Assembly (NCBI GenBank): GCA_964304625.1
Contig: OZ199838.1
Span: 9,672,001-9,736,000, forward strand
Source: Kudoa neothunni
Lineage: Eukaryota > Cnidaria
Length of the DNA stretch: 64,000 nt
Direction: 5' to 3'
The notes beneath the pieces were generated by a model that did no database searches, was not told the origin of the DNA, and saw only the letters and a program-made list of their open reading frames with translations. The position numbers and the translations under genes are program-made. Shown piece by piece: positions 12,375-24,216 of the stretch (position 1 is its first letter; each line of letters opens with the position of its first letter).

Positions 12375-12808
12375 TTATTTAAGATGAACATCTTTATTTT
12401 TCTCCAACCATTCAATCACACTCTTAACAGAATTCGATCTAAAAGATATGGACTCCTCGTCGTATCTATAAACTGTTCCCAAATTGGGAATATCATTCAT
12501 TAGGCGTCTTGCTAATTCCTAAAATCAAAATTTTAAGATTTAAACAAAAAGAACATTAATTATAGCTTTAATTTATCAGTTACCGTCTTATCGCCATGAA
12601 TATTAGAGATCTTTGTAACAACTAACGATTGTTTGACCGATTTACCCTTCTCTATTTTTGTTGTCTCTTCAACGTTTTCCGAAGTGACAAAATTACCACC
12701 TAACCTTAAAGATTTCCCAACATAATTAGTTGTCATAGACCGAAATATTGGAATAAAACGGGAAAAATTCAAATTCATTGTGAGAAAAGGTGCCCCAAAA
12801 AAATCCAC
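12375..12808 (-). CDS. Small two-exon protein of unknown function, possibly mitochondrial
   Basis: Exons 12808-12584 and 12518-12375 join in frame across a 65-base intron (GTAACT...TTTTAG) to give 122 residues ending NKDVHLK. I do not recognise the family. The first Met gives MDFFGAPFL; a second Met (MNLNFSRFIPIFRSM) begins a stretch with Arg and hydrophobic residues but no acids, like a mitochondrial presequence. A Thr/Lys-rich middle is followed by a C-terminal part (ARRLMNDIPNLGTVYRYDEE) that looks like a small folded domain. It lies just upstream of the beta-adaptin gene on the same strand. In-frame splicing and plausible composition are the only support. Confidence 0.6.
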
Positions 12809-14367
12809 TGATCGCTGTAACTCGTGATACTCGTGAAGGTTGTTATTTGAATTTTAATGCTGCCTTCTGTGTTGATACTAAAGGTTTATGAATTATTTGA
12901 ATTTGTATTATTTTTTACAACTAAATGGAGGAAGTTACGCTAAATTGAGCGAATGATTATTCACCAATTGCGCTGTGGATTACTTCGCGGCAAAATGAGG
13001 TGGGTGAAAAGTATCAGGGAAATTCTAGCCTATTACCCCTTCATGAGTAATGATTGATAGTTAAGTTAGATTAATAATGCAGTAGGTAAATGTCTTCTAG
13101 TAAATCCGATTTCACATAATTTTTAATACGATATTAAATTCCAAAAATTAATTTATTGGCAGTATGAAAATATTTTATAGTTACTCTTGTTAACTTAAAC
13201 TTTTGTAATATTACTTCTGAGAAAATTGTTAAAATAGCTCAAAAGTCACGTGACGGTCTATTTTAAACATTTCCTCGCGTGATTCGTGTACTATTTTTTA
13301 TATCTTGTTTCATTCAAAATGTAAATTTTAAAAATTGGGATAGTTCTTATGATAGAGAATAACAAAAAATTACATACTACATCATCCAATGATTCGACGG
13401 GTTTAATAACAAACAATATTTACTTTTTTCTATTATAAAACTTAATGAGATTAAAAAATTAAGTATATTTATAGAATATATAGTGTCTTTTTAAATTAGA
13501 GGATAATCTAATTTAAAAAATATTGGAAAGTGAATCAGAGAAACTAGATTTCTGTTCCAATAATATTCAGAAACTTGTTCAAACTTTTAATTAAACTACT
13601 CTATTTTGGGACCAGCAATAAATTTAAAGTATGGATGAATTTTAGGAGAAAGAAAGTGACTAAAAAATAAAAATTAGTTGTTATTTGAGTTTAAAGAAAA
13701 TTACAACATGATCAATGTCTCCCTATTCGATTTCTTAGTGCACAAAGATACATTTTTTAAATAAAATCAGTCGTAAACTTCTTATTTGAGCGTGTGTTTT
13801 AATTCAAATAATTAAATGAGTGGTAAAAATATTTATTCTCCGAAGTATGTCATTAGAGTTTACGAATAATTATGTCGAATAATCATAGTCATATTTTATT
13901 ATTAAAAAAATAATTGAATGATTCTTTTATTGTGCAAATCTGGGTTGAAAATGACACGTACTAATCTTTTGTAAGGAATGCGTTGAAGTATATACCTTAA
14001 ATGTTGTCATCTAAACTATTATTCCTAATTGTTTTAAAACAGGACCTCCAGAGTGAGGGTCCGAGACTCTATTTTAAGTCACGGAAAAATTTTCCAACCG
14101 AGCATACTTCGTACATAATATACCAGTTCTACGTAATCAGAATCACTCTCGAGAGTATATCATGTGCGAAGCCGAGGCTAAAATAAGTGTGGTCAACAAT
14201 AGACATTTGACGAATTTTACTAAAAATTAATTTATTTTCAATCTAAAATTTTTTATTTACTAGAATATAAAACAAAAATAATAATTTATTTTTTTATTCA
14301 TGATCTAATTATTAAATTAAAATCATAAATGGTAAAAAATAAAGAACAATAAAATGTTCACTTCGTA
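12809..14367. other. Intergenic, no gene seen
   Basis: A+T-rich stretch between the small gene and the MULE. No coding exon or transposon end could be recognised. Confidence 0.5.
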
Positions 14368-14376
14368 ATAAAATAA

Positions 14377-14480
14377 GGCAGTGGCTATTACCACGGGAAT
14401 CAATCTCTCTGCAATTGTTGTCTCTATTAAATAACTAATTTCACATTACTATTATTTATATTTTTCTCTACTAAATTATA
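14377..14480 (+). repeat. Left terminal inverted repeat of the MULE
   Basis: Mirrors 17568-17711, for example TCAATCTCTCTGCAATTGTT and TTTCTCTACTAAATTAT. Compared with the right end it is 41 bp shorter. The missing block lies between two copies of GCTATTACCACGG, which suggests loss by recombination between these short direct repeats. Confidence 0.88.
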
Positions 14481-14962
14481 GAATTAGGTAACAATTAAGA
14501 ATATCTTTTTTTACATATTTATATTGTTTATTTTATTGATCGCTTTCCATAATTAAATGAAAGATTTATTAATCTTAATTTAATGCATGATCAAAATTGT
14601 ATTATATCATTTTCTGTCAATAATAAGATTAAAGTTAAAGAATTTTGTGTGATTTTGTAGGTCTGACATTACTCTTGAAGCGCGCGCCTTTACATGATAT
14701 ATTCAACCTCGTGTTATTTAATTTATTTCCAATCTTTACAATGTTTAAATTATATGATTTATTGTATTCTATTCATAAATTATGAACTTCAAGATAAAAT
14801 ATGCTCATTATATATCACAGAAATGATGTGAATTTTCCGCTTTAGATTTCAATATAGACAAGAATTTTGAAAAAATTAATCATAATTAGGTCATTTTTCT
14901 GAAATTAGATAAATATAACATGATGAACAATGGCTATCCTAGTCAAATAAATAATGATAGAT

Positions 14963-17371
14963 CTAAGAAAATTTAGTTTTTTTTTTGTATCCAATAGTGG
15001 TTAAAGCGTATCCCTTTGGTCTCCCAACAGACTTCACTCGAGAGGGAATTTTTAAGGCTAAAATAATTTAAAACAAGAAAGGAAATGAAAGTACCGTCAA
15101 GCTCGATCATATTTAAAGTAGGTGCTAATTGATCTTTAGATAAAACAGTTTGGAGCTCGGGAGCATTTTCATTTGAAATATTATTAACAATAATATTCTC
15201 GATAATCTCCTCACCTTGCGGAATAATATTATTACCAACACCCTCAACAATTATTTGAGAATTAAAAATATTCCCTATAACATCTATTTTTTGTAAGTTA
15301 GATACGAGTAAAATATTCAAGTTAAGTGTCATATACCTCTTCCTTCAGAGATATCTTCATCTTCGGCTATAGCCTCAGAGTATTCAATATTCAATGGTGC
15401 GATTTCCTAAAAATAAATCAAGAAAAATTAAGTTTTCTTAAAATACCTAATTGATTTATTTGTTTTATTAATTTGATGTCGTGGTTCTTGATTATTTTTT
15501 CTAGTGTTGAATAGTGATAGGCAACTATCATAAAACTCCCTACAATATTCAGCGGACAAAGCTGCTAGCTTGTTTGTGTAAATCACAGAATTTTTTAAAC
15601 GTTTTCCATAAGAATTAAAAATTCCTTTTTGTTTTATTGTAATACTCTCTTTTGGTGTTATATTTATAGTTTCCATTTCCAAGAATCGGCTCATGTAATC
15701 TTTTGGCCACCTAGGGTGGCATAAATTTGAATCGAACATTGGAAGCAGGTTAAACGCTCTCTTTTTAAAAATATGACTACATGGAAGGAGATACGATCTG
15801 TAAATATAACAATTGCATTTTATGGATGTAGTTAAACTCTCTGTATTAGTGTTTTCGTCAAAATTTTGAATTTGTTTATGGATTATATTGAAGGCAAATG
15901 GATTTAAATGATTAAAATACGCGTTTAGAACTTCATTTGAGGTATCAAAATTAACTGGGTTCAATAATATTTTGGTTATATTGTATTTCCTTTCTATTCT
16001 CATTGATTTGAGAGCGTCAAAAAAATAACGGAAAAAATCATTAAGATTTGAAAATTTCTTTATTGTTTGTTTTAATTGACCATTAATGGCTTCTAATCTA
16101 TTATTGGTCAAGTTTTCATAGAAATGATGTGTTTCACTTAATCCTATGACCCATTCATCAGCGATTGGTTCCCAATTGGATTTAAAATAGTTAATAAACT
16201 TATCGTTGCTTTGTTGAAAAAGGTTATTGCATAATTTATCGAATTCATGTTTATTTTTCGAATAGATAATTTTATTAAGAGTTTCAAGCAATTGGTCCCT
16301 TTTCTCTCGTGTGATACCGTATTTCGACATAGTTATTTCACGTCTGAAACTTTGAGAAACATGAAATATACAGATCATTAGATTAGAGTTAGGAAATAGT
16401 TCTTTCAAACATTTCTTTAGAGTGTGGTGCTTGTCAGTAATGATCGTTCGGACATTTTGAGTCATGTTCGGCATCATTTTTATTAGTTGAGAAATATACC
16501 ATTTAATTGACTCCGCCGTTTCATCGTACAAGATGCAGCCGCTAGTTATGTGGGTTTCACCAACCGAGTCTTCTGCAACAGACAGATACAATGGCGCACT
16601 AATGAACTAATAAAACAACGAAATAGAGAAAACCTCCTAAGATTACCGTGAGTCTAGCAGTTTATAGGTTGCATCAAGCATGAGTAACTCTGGAAAGAAA
16701 TTAATTGTGTTGAGCATCTGTTTATCCATAAAAAAGATTCCACAAACATTTTTATTATCATCTGGTAAAACGTTCACCATGCAATTGTATTGATTCCTTA
16801 AAATTTCTAAAATTAAAGTAACGTTATCAGTTCCAACTTTAGAGGATTTTTTAATGTTGTGGATAGCTTTCAAAGGTATATTCTTGCCTGTCTCGTCATT
16901 TATCTTGGCTTGTATGAGCTTTTTGTTTGCTCCGAGAGAAAGAAGCTCTGACAAATAGCCGTCACATCGGTTTAATTTCCTCTGACTGGGTAAGTTTTCA
17001 TAGATCCATGGATCATTTGGATGGTTATGGGCAGTGTTAGAAGATCTAATCTCCAGGAAATTTCCATCTACACTTACTCTTAATGTAACTTTAAATGGGC
17101 AATCTCTCTTAAGGGAATTTTTCTTGCGTTCGCCTTTACCTCTATTTCGGTAATGAGCTCCAAAGTAACATACGTAAGTTATTTCGTAATACACTAGCGT
17201 GTCTTTAATATTTCGATTAACCCGGTTTTGCACTGAGTCAGTTCTTCTTGAATCTCGAATCTTTAAATTCACAAAATGACTTTTCTCATACTCTTGAATA
17301 TAAAATTTTAAACTTTCAAAAGTTTCAAATTTTATTCCAACATGAAAATTGTCTGAATTCGAATCACTCAT
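14963..17371 (-). CDS. MULE transposase with SWIM zinc finger
   Basis: Mutator-type DDE transposase. Exons: 17371-16647, 16598-15447, 15406-15337, 15283-15095 and 15057-14963, the last ending in TAG. Seen in order: an N-terminal DNA-binding domain (FETFESLKFYIQEYEKS ... HNHPNDP); catalytic Asp in LMLDATYKL; second Asp in IITDKHHTLKKCLKELFP; the ..CIFHV.. helix; a catalytic Glu candidate in NNRLEAINGQLK; a SWIM finger CNC...LPCSHIF; and a C-terminal VGRPKG motif common in MULEs. The exon 1/2 splice (acceptor TTCATTAG) and the last three exons are all in phase. The exon 2/3 junction is not: the only GT at 15446 leaves two bases while exon 3 reads from phase 0. There is therefore either a one-base lesion or an unusual splice there. 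Otherwise the gene is intact. Confidence 0.85.
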
Positions 17372-17567
17372 TGTAGTTCAACCAAACTCGTGAAACACGT
17401 GGAGTTATGTTTACACTGCATGGCTCAAGGCAATAATTTAGAAATGATTAATATTTATAATTAATTCAACGTTAATATTATTTTAGTCTATTAAATTCGC
17501 TAACATTTATGTTTCTGGTCGTCTATTTTACATAAATTTACAACCATCTCAAATTTCTCTATTTTTC

Positions 17568-17711
17568 ATAATTTAGTAGAGAAAAATATAAATAATAGTA
17601 ATGTGAAATTAGTTATTTAATAGAGATAACAATTGCAGAGAGATTGATTCCCGTGGTAATAGCATGTGCCGAAGGTGGGGATTACACGGATCCGTGGTAA
17701 TAGCCACTACC
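17568..17711 (-). repeat. Right terminal inverted repeat of the MULE
   Basis: The full-length end. It carries two copies of CCGTGGTAATAGC (starting 17651 and 17692) 41 bases apart, the left repeat only one. Confidence 0.88.
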
Positions 17712-17720
17712 ATAAAATAA

Positions 17721-18373
17721 TATAAACAAACTATAAAATACATTTGAAATGAATTTAATTTCTTATCAAATTTGTTATCTATTTTTAAAATAAACTATAA
17801 GGCAAGTAAAATTAAATTTTTATATTTCGGGTTAAAATCAATTTGCATTAGAAGAATTGTATAAAGTAAATATTCGTATTTATGATTCGGTCACATGTTT
17901 ATTTTCTTTGTTTACTTTTTAAATGTACAAAAAATCCGACATAATACGAAAGTGCGACTTTTCACATCTGATATTGCATTCTAACATTTGTATTTACTTT
18001 ATTTACATTTGCTATCTCGATAATTCAGATTGATTGTTTTTCGTGTAATTTTAGTAGAAATATTTTCTCCGCCCCAAAATAAATCCCTTTTATAATTTGT
18101 TCTGAGAAGGAGTGCTGAAACTTAATTGAATCGGAAAGGTCTTTTTTATAAGATCCTGATTATCTCTTAGAATCTGAGCTAACCAGCCTATTAAAATTTA
18201 AGACAATTCTAAATAGATTCATAAAACAAAAGACTAAAACATTACCAATAATTCAGTTTCAAATAAAAAAGGATAAATATGAATTATATAATTCTCTTCA
18301 TTTTACTCATTCCCCATTCATAAAAATACAAATAGATAACAGTAAAAAGTAATATAAATTCAGCACAACTCTC
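17721..18373. other. Intergenic, no gene seen
   Basis: A+T-rich sequence between the MULE and an isolated piggyBac end; nothing recognisable. Confidence 0.45.
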
Positions 18374-18441
18374 TTAACCCTCCAAGCATGCCAAAAACGA
18401 CTATACATCAAGCAGTTTTGGGGTCCAGAAGGACCCCAGAT
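18374..18441 (+). mobile_element. Orphan piggyBac-type end (long form)
   Basis: TTAA (18374-18377) then CCCTCCAAGC, the shared AAAAACGACTATAC block, and the inner palindrome GGGGTCCAGAAGGACCCC. It matches the long ends at 28739 and, inverted, at 23734. No partner end was found at a sensible distance, so this is a truncated copy, or its other end is hidden by the later insertions to the right. Confidence 0.6.
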
Positions 18442-18924
18442 GTTTATTTCTTATTTCGAAACACAATGTTATGAAATATAATTATACTCTTTTAAAAAGT
18501 TTTTTATCCGATCGATAACGAAATAATCATAATTTACTTGTGTACCAATAACAATCGATGTCTTCCGAACACTTATTTACTAATTTTACGTGTTTAAATA
18601 TTAATAAAATTATATTTTAATATACCGCATGATCTTTTTACAACATTATCTAGATACAAAAAGGATAGTAGAGTTTATCAAAATTCTAATAATATCTGAA
18701 AATACCTATGTTCACTTGTAACATGATTCTGATTTTACCGATTCGTATAATTATTTAATAAAATTTTTTCAAATGATATAAAATACAATATTATCAAACT
18801 GACACTCATAAAAAAATTAGGCATATCTACCGTTGCGAGCTCACATAGAGGCCAATCATTCATAATAAAATATGGATTAATAATTAATACATTTCTTAGC
18901 TAAGCTAGAGTCTCAACATTAATA

Positions 18925-20136
18925 CTTGGTTTTACTTCCTATTTCGAAAACGTCGACGGTCAATTTTGGAAATTGCATAAAAACAGTATAAAACAATTCA
19001 AACATATCGAAAACAAATAATTAATATTAATCTCTAAGTTTACCTTCCATACGGCGACATTTTCCATGAAATGTTTCAGCATGTTTAAATATTTTGGTAG
19101 TATCATCATCAGTGATGGGGGTCGCGGCGTTTGTCATCTTTTGAATAAGGTCATTTCTTCCACTTAGGGGGCCATCGCGTCTGATCCTTGCTTTAATTAG
19201 CGAAAAAACCTCTTCGCATGGATTTGGAAATGGCGAATATGTGGGTAAATAATGAACCTCTTGGCCAAAATCATCATAAAATTCATTATTGGAGTGATGG
19301 AATTTTACATTATCCATCACAACGATAAAATCGGCATACCCAATAACGGATTTAACTGTGGTAGGAAATCTTGAAATACATCAGTATTTACTGAGCGAAA
19401 ACATGCCTCACAGTGAACAACTCCCATTGCAGAAACAGCCAAAATCATAGTAATGTTTTGCCCCCTGTTGTTCTGTACAATGGGATTTGGTGTAACACCC
19501 CTCAATGCTCGACCGTGAGTGCGGAACATGTGCAAATTAAATGGGCTTTCATCGACAAAAACAAGCTTTTGATATCTTGTTTGAATCGAAAGGTTACCAT
19601 ATTATTCAACAAAATCTTTCCGCTGGGTCTTGGCTCGATCAGAATTTCGGCTCAGTGGAACATTCCGTGTAATTTTGAAGTAATATTCATACTCCCGAGC
19701 CATCTCCAAACTGTAATTTCACTGAAGATTAATTCTAATTTTTCGATCATAAAAGAAATAGATGTATTACAATCGTCGTTGATAAGATCAATAATTTATT
19801 CTTGATTTCCTAGCTAATAAATATTATATTCCTCGCGCCCCTTTTTTAAATGGTGACATTTTTCCAGATTTGCGATATTTTTTTATATGATGGGCTGGGC
19901 GGTCGAAATTCTTAATTTGTAAAAGCTCGCGACTTCTGTTTGAGTTTTTCCCTCATCTACCACTAATTGGCAAATTCTTATACGTTCATCTTCTAAGATT
20001 TTCTTGTATCCCACCATTACTCTTATGTAACCTAGCGCAAACTCAATAAGTATTTAAATTATGCAATCTCCGAATTTGATTGTTGGCATTTCCGAAATTG
20101 ACCGTCGACGTTTCCGAAATAGGGAGTAAAACCCCG
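18925..20136 (-). mobile_element. Tc1/mariner-superfamily element
   Basis: TA on both sides (18923-18924, 20137-20138). Inverted ends share GGTTTTACT followed by CCTATTTCG-AAACGTCGACGG and GTCAATTT-GGAAAT, about 45 bp with a few mismatches. It is 1212 bp long, typical for the group, with a decayed minus-strand transposase. Confidence 0.85.
19027..20017 (-). pseudogene. Tc1/IS630-type transposase, decayed
   Basis: Start MVGYKKILEDERIRICQ at 20017, followed by a helix-turn-helix that keeps KTQTEVASFYKLRISTAQ and then meets a stop. The catalytic part keeps VDESPFN (first Asp; 19560 region), MDNVKFHHS (second Asp; 19320) and LPTYSPFPNPCEEVFSLIK (third acidic residue, Glu). The frame changes between DVFQDFLPQL and ADFIVVMDN, near 19340-19370. 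At least one stop and one frameshift are present, so it is inactive. Confidence 0.78.
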
Positions 20137-20169
20137 TAAGAGAAAAAGCGAGAATAAACAAGAAATTCC

Positions 20170-20790
20170 TCAAAAATACAGGTTATGTTTGTATCAAGCT
20201 ATTAAGTAACTGTAGTATTTTAAACAATCGGTAGTTGTCGCTGTGAATCGGTATACAGTTTATACGTGTCTTGGTAGCGCTATTACATTGGTGACAGGTA
20301 TTGGAGGAAATGAAAATAAAAGAAATTGACTTTAACGAACCCATAATCGACCAACTCGATGAAATAGACGCCATCACTAAAGTAAAAGGGTACAATGTGG
20401 AACAAACTTATTCCTATGTAACCTTGGCGATTCCAAAACAATTAAGAAGGTATATCATTCCAAGTAGCGGTGTGATGGGAGAAGGAGATCCCATCACAAT
20501 GATTAGGACTAATATATTAGCCTATGCTTCATCTATTATAAAACCGGATGAAAAGATGGATGAATGTACAATTCGACTAACATCCATTCTCACTTATGCT
20601 AGACCCAACGCGACCCAAGATGATATTTTCTTTTACATCAAACCTAAAGTTATTGGCTGTATTCCTCAACAATATCAACCAATCATTCGTGCAATGCCGA
20701 CCATGGACCTACAAACCCTGATATCTACATGCCAGTCCTACTTGGACAACTACCGATTGTTTATAATACTACAGTAACTATTGGGAAACT
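20170..20790 (+). mobile_element. Fragment of an LTR retroelement (Ty3/gypsy-like), fossil
   Basis: A gag-like frame at 20301-20777 follows a sequence resembling an LTR end plus a TTGGTGACAG primer-binding-like site (about 20285-20297). No protease, reverse transcriptase or integrase is visible. A ~33-base piece occurs in inverted copies at 20206-20239 and 20745-20778, at the fragment's two ends. It is a broken, incomplete fossil of uncertain age. Confidence 0.4.
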
Positions 20791-21210
20791 CAAGGTTGAT
20801 ATTCAAATGAATTTGTCATCTGAAAGGAACAATCGACAAAACCGCCAAAACAAAGAGATCCGACAATTTTCGTTAATCTCATTTTGCGATCGTGGTATTA
20901 AATCGTAGGATTATTTTGTTCCCATCAAAAAACTACCTTTTCAGTTAAAATTTTTATTCGATGGTAAAAATCATGGCTGATGTAAAAAGAAACCCCCCGG
21001 TTGGAACAAAATTAAATATGAAACGACCTATACTTTCAAAATTAATATACTACCAAGTGTTCCCGCGTCTTACTATAATCTCCAGGCTTTTCGGATTCTT
21101 CCGGTAGAAAATATAATCGAAACTTAGTCATACACTTAATGCCTTTATTCATTTAAAAATTAAATAAATAATAAATACAAGAGATTCAAAGGCCGTTAAA
21201 CACTAAATAC
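20791..21210. other. No gene seen
   Basis: A+T-rich sequence between the LTR fragment and the hAT-like left end; nothing recognisable. Confidence 0.4.
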
Positions 21211-23351
21211 TAGGGTAGCCTCGATATCAACTTTGAGGCAGTACTCGGTACTCGCCAAAAGGTACCGATACTTAAAACCGATGTCAATAAAATTTCTTTT
21301 TTTAAAACCAATATATAATGAAGAATAGTGTGTCAAGTTACATTAAAATGCATAAAGATATCTTTGACTAGGCTCTTTAAAATTATTCTTACATTTTTAT
21401 AAATCTTTACGCATTTCACCATGGAATAGTAAAAAAACATATTAGGTTTGCAATATTCATTAGGCCCACCGATAAAATATGGGGTAATGGTAAAGTATGC
21501 GGCACTTAAAAAACATCCTCTTGCGCATGTTTTTCCGAATTTCTTTTTCACGATCCTTGATAATAAAATAAAAGAATTTTTTATCCGAACGCGGTCAGTT
21601 AAACGTGTAATCTCCATCTTTTTTCAACAAACATTGAATTGATCTCTAGTTTGTTCTGATAATCATATATAAATTGGTTCTATTTCATATTTTTTAACAC
21701 GTAAACACAAATTTTACAATATCAAATTTAATTATACAGTTTTTATTGGTTTTAAGCATGAATAGTTTAAAAGCGAGAAGACAACCACGAGCTCTCATGA
21801 TATATTTTCTTAATTTTCCTTGAGCTAATGATTTTTTTAAATAATTAATCAATATTATATTTTAGATCAACATTTAATTTCAATCGGGAAATAACTTAAG
21901 GTCGATTATATGAAGTTATTACTTTATTAGAGAAATTCTTACGTGTGTTTAGTATAACATTCGATAAACGTAAAAATGTAGCATTAAAAAGAAGAAAAAA
22001 TTGTTATTTCTATAAAATTATTGGTTTTAATTAATTATACATGTACCGATAAAAATAATAACCTTAATTAACATATTGTGTTTACATCTTGAAATATTTA
22101 CAATTGGTATATTTGCCGAATATTTGATTAGGAAATTTTGACATATAAAAAAACTTGTAAAACAATAAAAATATAGTTTAAGAATTTTTTAAATGTTTTA
22201 CACATATTTCAAGGTAAACAAATTATAAACTAAAATAAATCTTACTACATTAATATCTATATTTAAAAGTTCACTAAATATTTTTATTATAGTGAAAAGT
22301 GAGGTGTTTTTGTGAAATTTGCAAAAAGTTTATTTTTAAAGTTAGTTTATACAAACTTATTATATATCAATAATAAAAAATCTAAATAGTAATGACAAGT
22401 AACTTTTGAGTTAATAACTAAGAAATAAACAAAATAATTCAATGTTTATTGAAAAAGTGCATTGAAGTTTATGCGGATGTTACGACGCGAGAAACACACG
22501 ATAACAACCATCAGAACAGTTACATATTATATGCGCGCTACTCGTTGTCATAAAGGGGATTGCATCTATGACAGCGGAGCCAAAGGATATTTATTTGAGC
22601 AATAAAAATTAATTTTCATGTGTTTTCTTCATGTCTATTACTTTTTATATTCGTTTATCCTTTAAAAACTTAGTGGTGCACAAATTTTCCGAGCTGGTCC
22701 AGAATTCGACTTAAAAATCACCCGAGTCAAAAAATAACGTATTAGATTGCACTTTAAGAGAGTTTAAATAATTCAGGAACGAAAATAAATATGACAATTA
22801 TCTTAAATTATTTAGCGTCGGTGTCAGGACAAGAAATTGTTAATTCAAAACCAGGATTGATACACTCCTGCACAGAAGTGATCGTGATTTAAATTTCGAA
22901 ATCAAAATCGACAAAGTATGATGCTTAACAAAATTTAGTTTGACTGCTTCTATAAATCGATTTGAAACATAATATTTTTTTGAATGTTATAAAGAAACAT
23001 CTCTATGCGAAAACTTCCCAAAGCAACGCTGGACAGTTCGCGTTAGTATCTTATAAAATATATTACTCACGGTTTGATGTATTCGTGAATAGAAAATACC
23101 TATCTCACACTATATATTTGTTTTACCTTACTAAATTAACTAGTTGTCCATGTAATGGATATCAAAAAATTATTTGAGAAATAAAACATTTTTTTGAATG
23201 ACTAAAAATCTAGGCATAATCTCATTAGAATACAACAAACGTCTAAAACAATTGAAATTTAATGTGTCATGCGTAGAACATGGTATCGGCGAGTGCTGAA
23301 ATTTGGAGTACTCATACTCGTTTTAAAAAATGTGGTATTGGTGCAACCCTA
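21211..23351. mobile_element. hAT-like element, no recognisable transposase
   Basis: Left end TAGGGTAGCCTCGATATC. The right end read inward is TAGGGTTGCACCAATACC. Both are followed within ~60 bp by a GTACTC / CTCGCC(A/G) / ATACC cluster (CACTCGCCGATACC on the right, TACTCGCCAAAAGG on the left). These ends resemble common animal hAT termini. I could not match an 8-bp target duplication, and none of the short frames inside (e.g. 21333-21617 -) is recognisable as hAT transposase. It is an old or non-autonomous copy. Confidence 0.45.
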
Positions 23352-23655
23352 ATTATTAGACTACACCACTAAAAGATAAACGTGCCATATAAGAAAAAGA
23401 CCGATTACAGTTTATAAATAGCTATTAAATACTTATTTCTAAAAACATTTTGAGAATTTCTGCCTCATTCTTATAGAGTTTAATATCCCTGAATAATATA
23501 ATTCCTTAGAAATCCCCCGGTACGTCACAAACCTATAATGTAAAAATTCTCCCTATCTAATTTTAACGTTATTTAATTTATCACCGGTTGAAAATCCCTG
23601 CCCTACGCCATTAAAATTAAAGAATTTGCTTATATTAATTATAGCGCTTTTCAAT
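23352..23655. other. No gene seen
   Basis: A+T-rich sequence between the hAT-like right end and the mini piggyBac. Confidence 0.4.
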
Positions 23656-23659
23656 TTAA

Positions 23660-23734
23660 CCCTTTAATGATATTGGGGTCGAACCGACCTCAAATAATGG
23701 CTGGAGGTAAGTCGTTTCTATAATCGCTATAGGG
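23660..23734. mobile_element. Minimal piggyBac-type MITE (75 bp)
   Basis: TTAA at 23656-23659 and 23735-23738. The left end is the short form (CCCTTTAATGATATTGGGGTC). The right end read inward is the long form (CCCTATAGCGATTATAG, then AAACGACTTAC). The two ends share a single inner palindrome GGGGTCGAACCGACCTC. So the element consists only of its two termini around one hairpin. Confidence 0.6.
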
Positions 23735-24216
23735 TTAACTGAAGGTGCGATTCTGGCCGATGACGATTCATTTAGTGTGACAGCCGTAGGTGTATAGTGT
23801 ATAATTATTCACATTAATTTTGATAAATAACGTTAAAAATATGTAATTATATGGTAAACGTTGATCTGTCTCCCGATATTAATCTACGAATATTTCACAA
23901 CACGGTATAGAAGTAACGTTATTTGAATAATAAAATTCAAAACCCAACTATACTGAAATGTTATCAACTACTAGCATTACCAGAAAATCAAAAACGTATA
24001 TGAAACCTAGAATTGACTTAATATGAGACTGATGGTACCTGCGCCAAAGTCACTTCCGATAATCACATGTATGAATCCTTCAAATAAACAACCCTTAACA
24101 AACATTATACAGGTTTGACTTGATGTATTTATACATAGGTTGCTCGAGTAGATATATTAATATTTAAAGATTCGCTCTGCCTACCGAGGCAACTTAATTT
24201 GGGATCTCACTTAGTA

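Larger units (their letters stand above)
14377..17711 (-). mobile_element. MULE (Mutator-like) transposon with intact ends
   Basis: Long inverted ends of about 100 bp begin GG(C/T)AGTGGCTATTACC. They are flanked by an identical 9-bp duplication ATAAAATAA (14368-14376 and 17712-17720), the size MULEs make. Inside is one spliced minus-strand transposase. Length 3335 bp. The exact target duplication and near-perfect inner terminal repeats mark a recent insertion. The left end lacks 41 bp present at the right end. Confidence 0.92.

Noticed and set aside
19413-19805. Plus-strand frame of 130 codons
   Set aside because: Shadow of the mariner transposase; no start context or domain of its own.
21333-21617. 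hAT transposase candidate (94 codons, minus strand)
   Set aside because: No BED finger, no dimerisation motif and no catalytic triad could be recognised.
18378-23734. One large piggyBac element spanning both long-type ends
   Set aside because: Both ends are of the long form, and a short end with TTAA lies 75 bp before 23734, which explains that end better.
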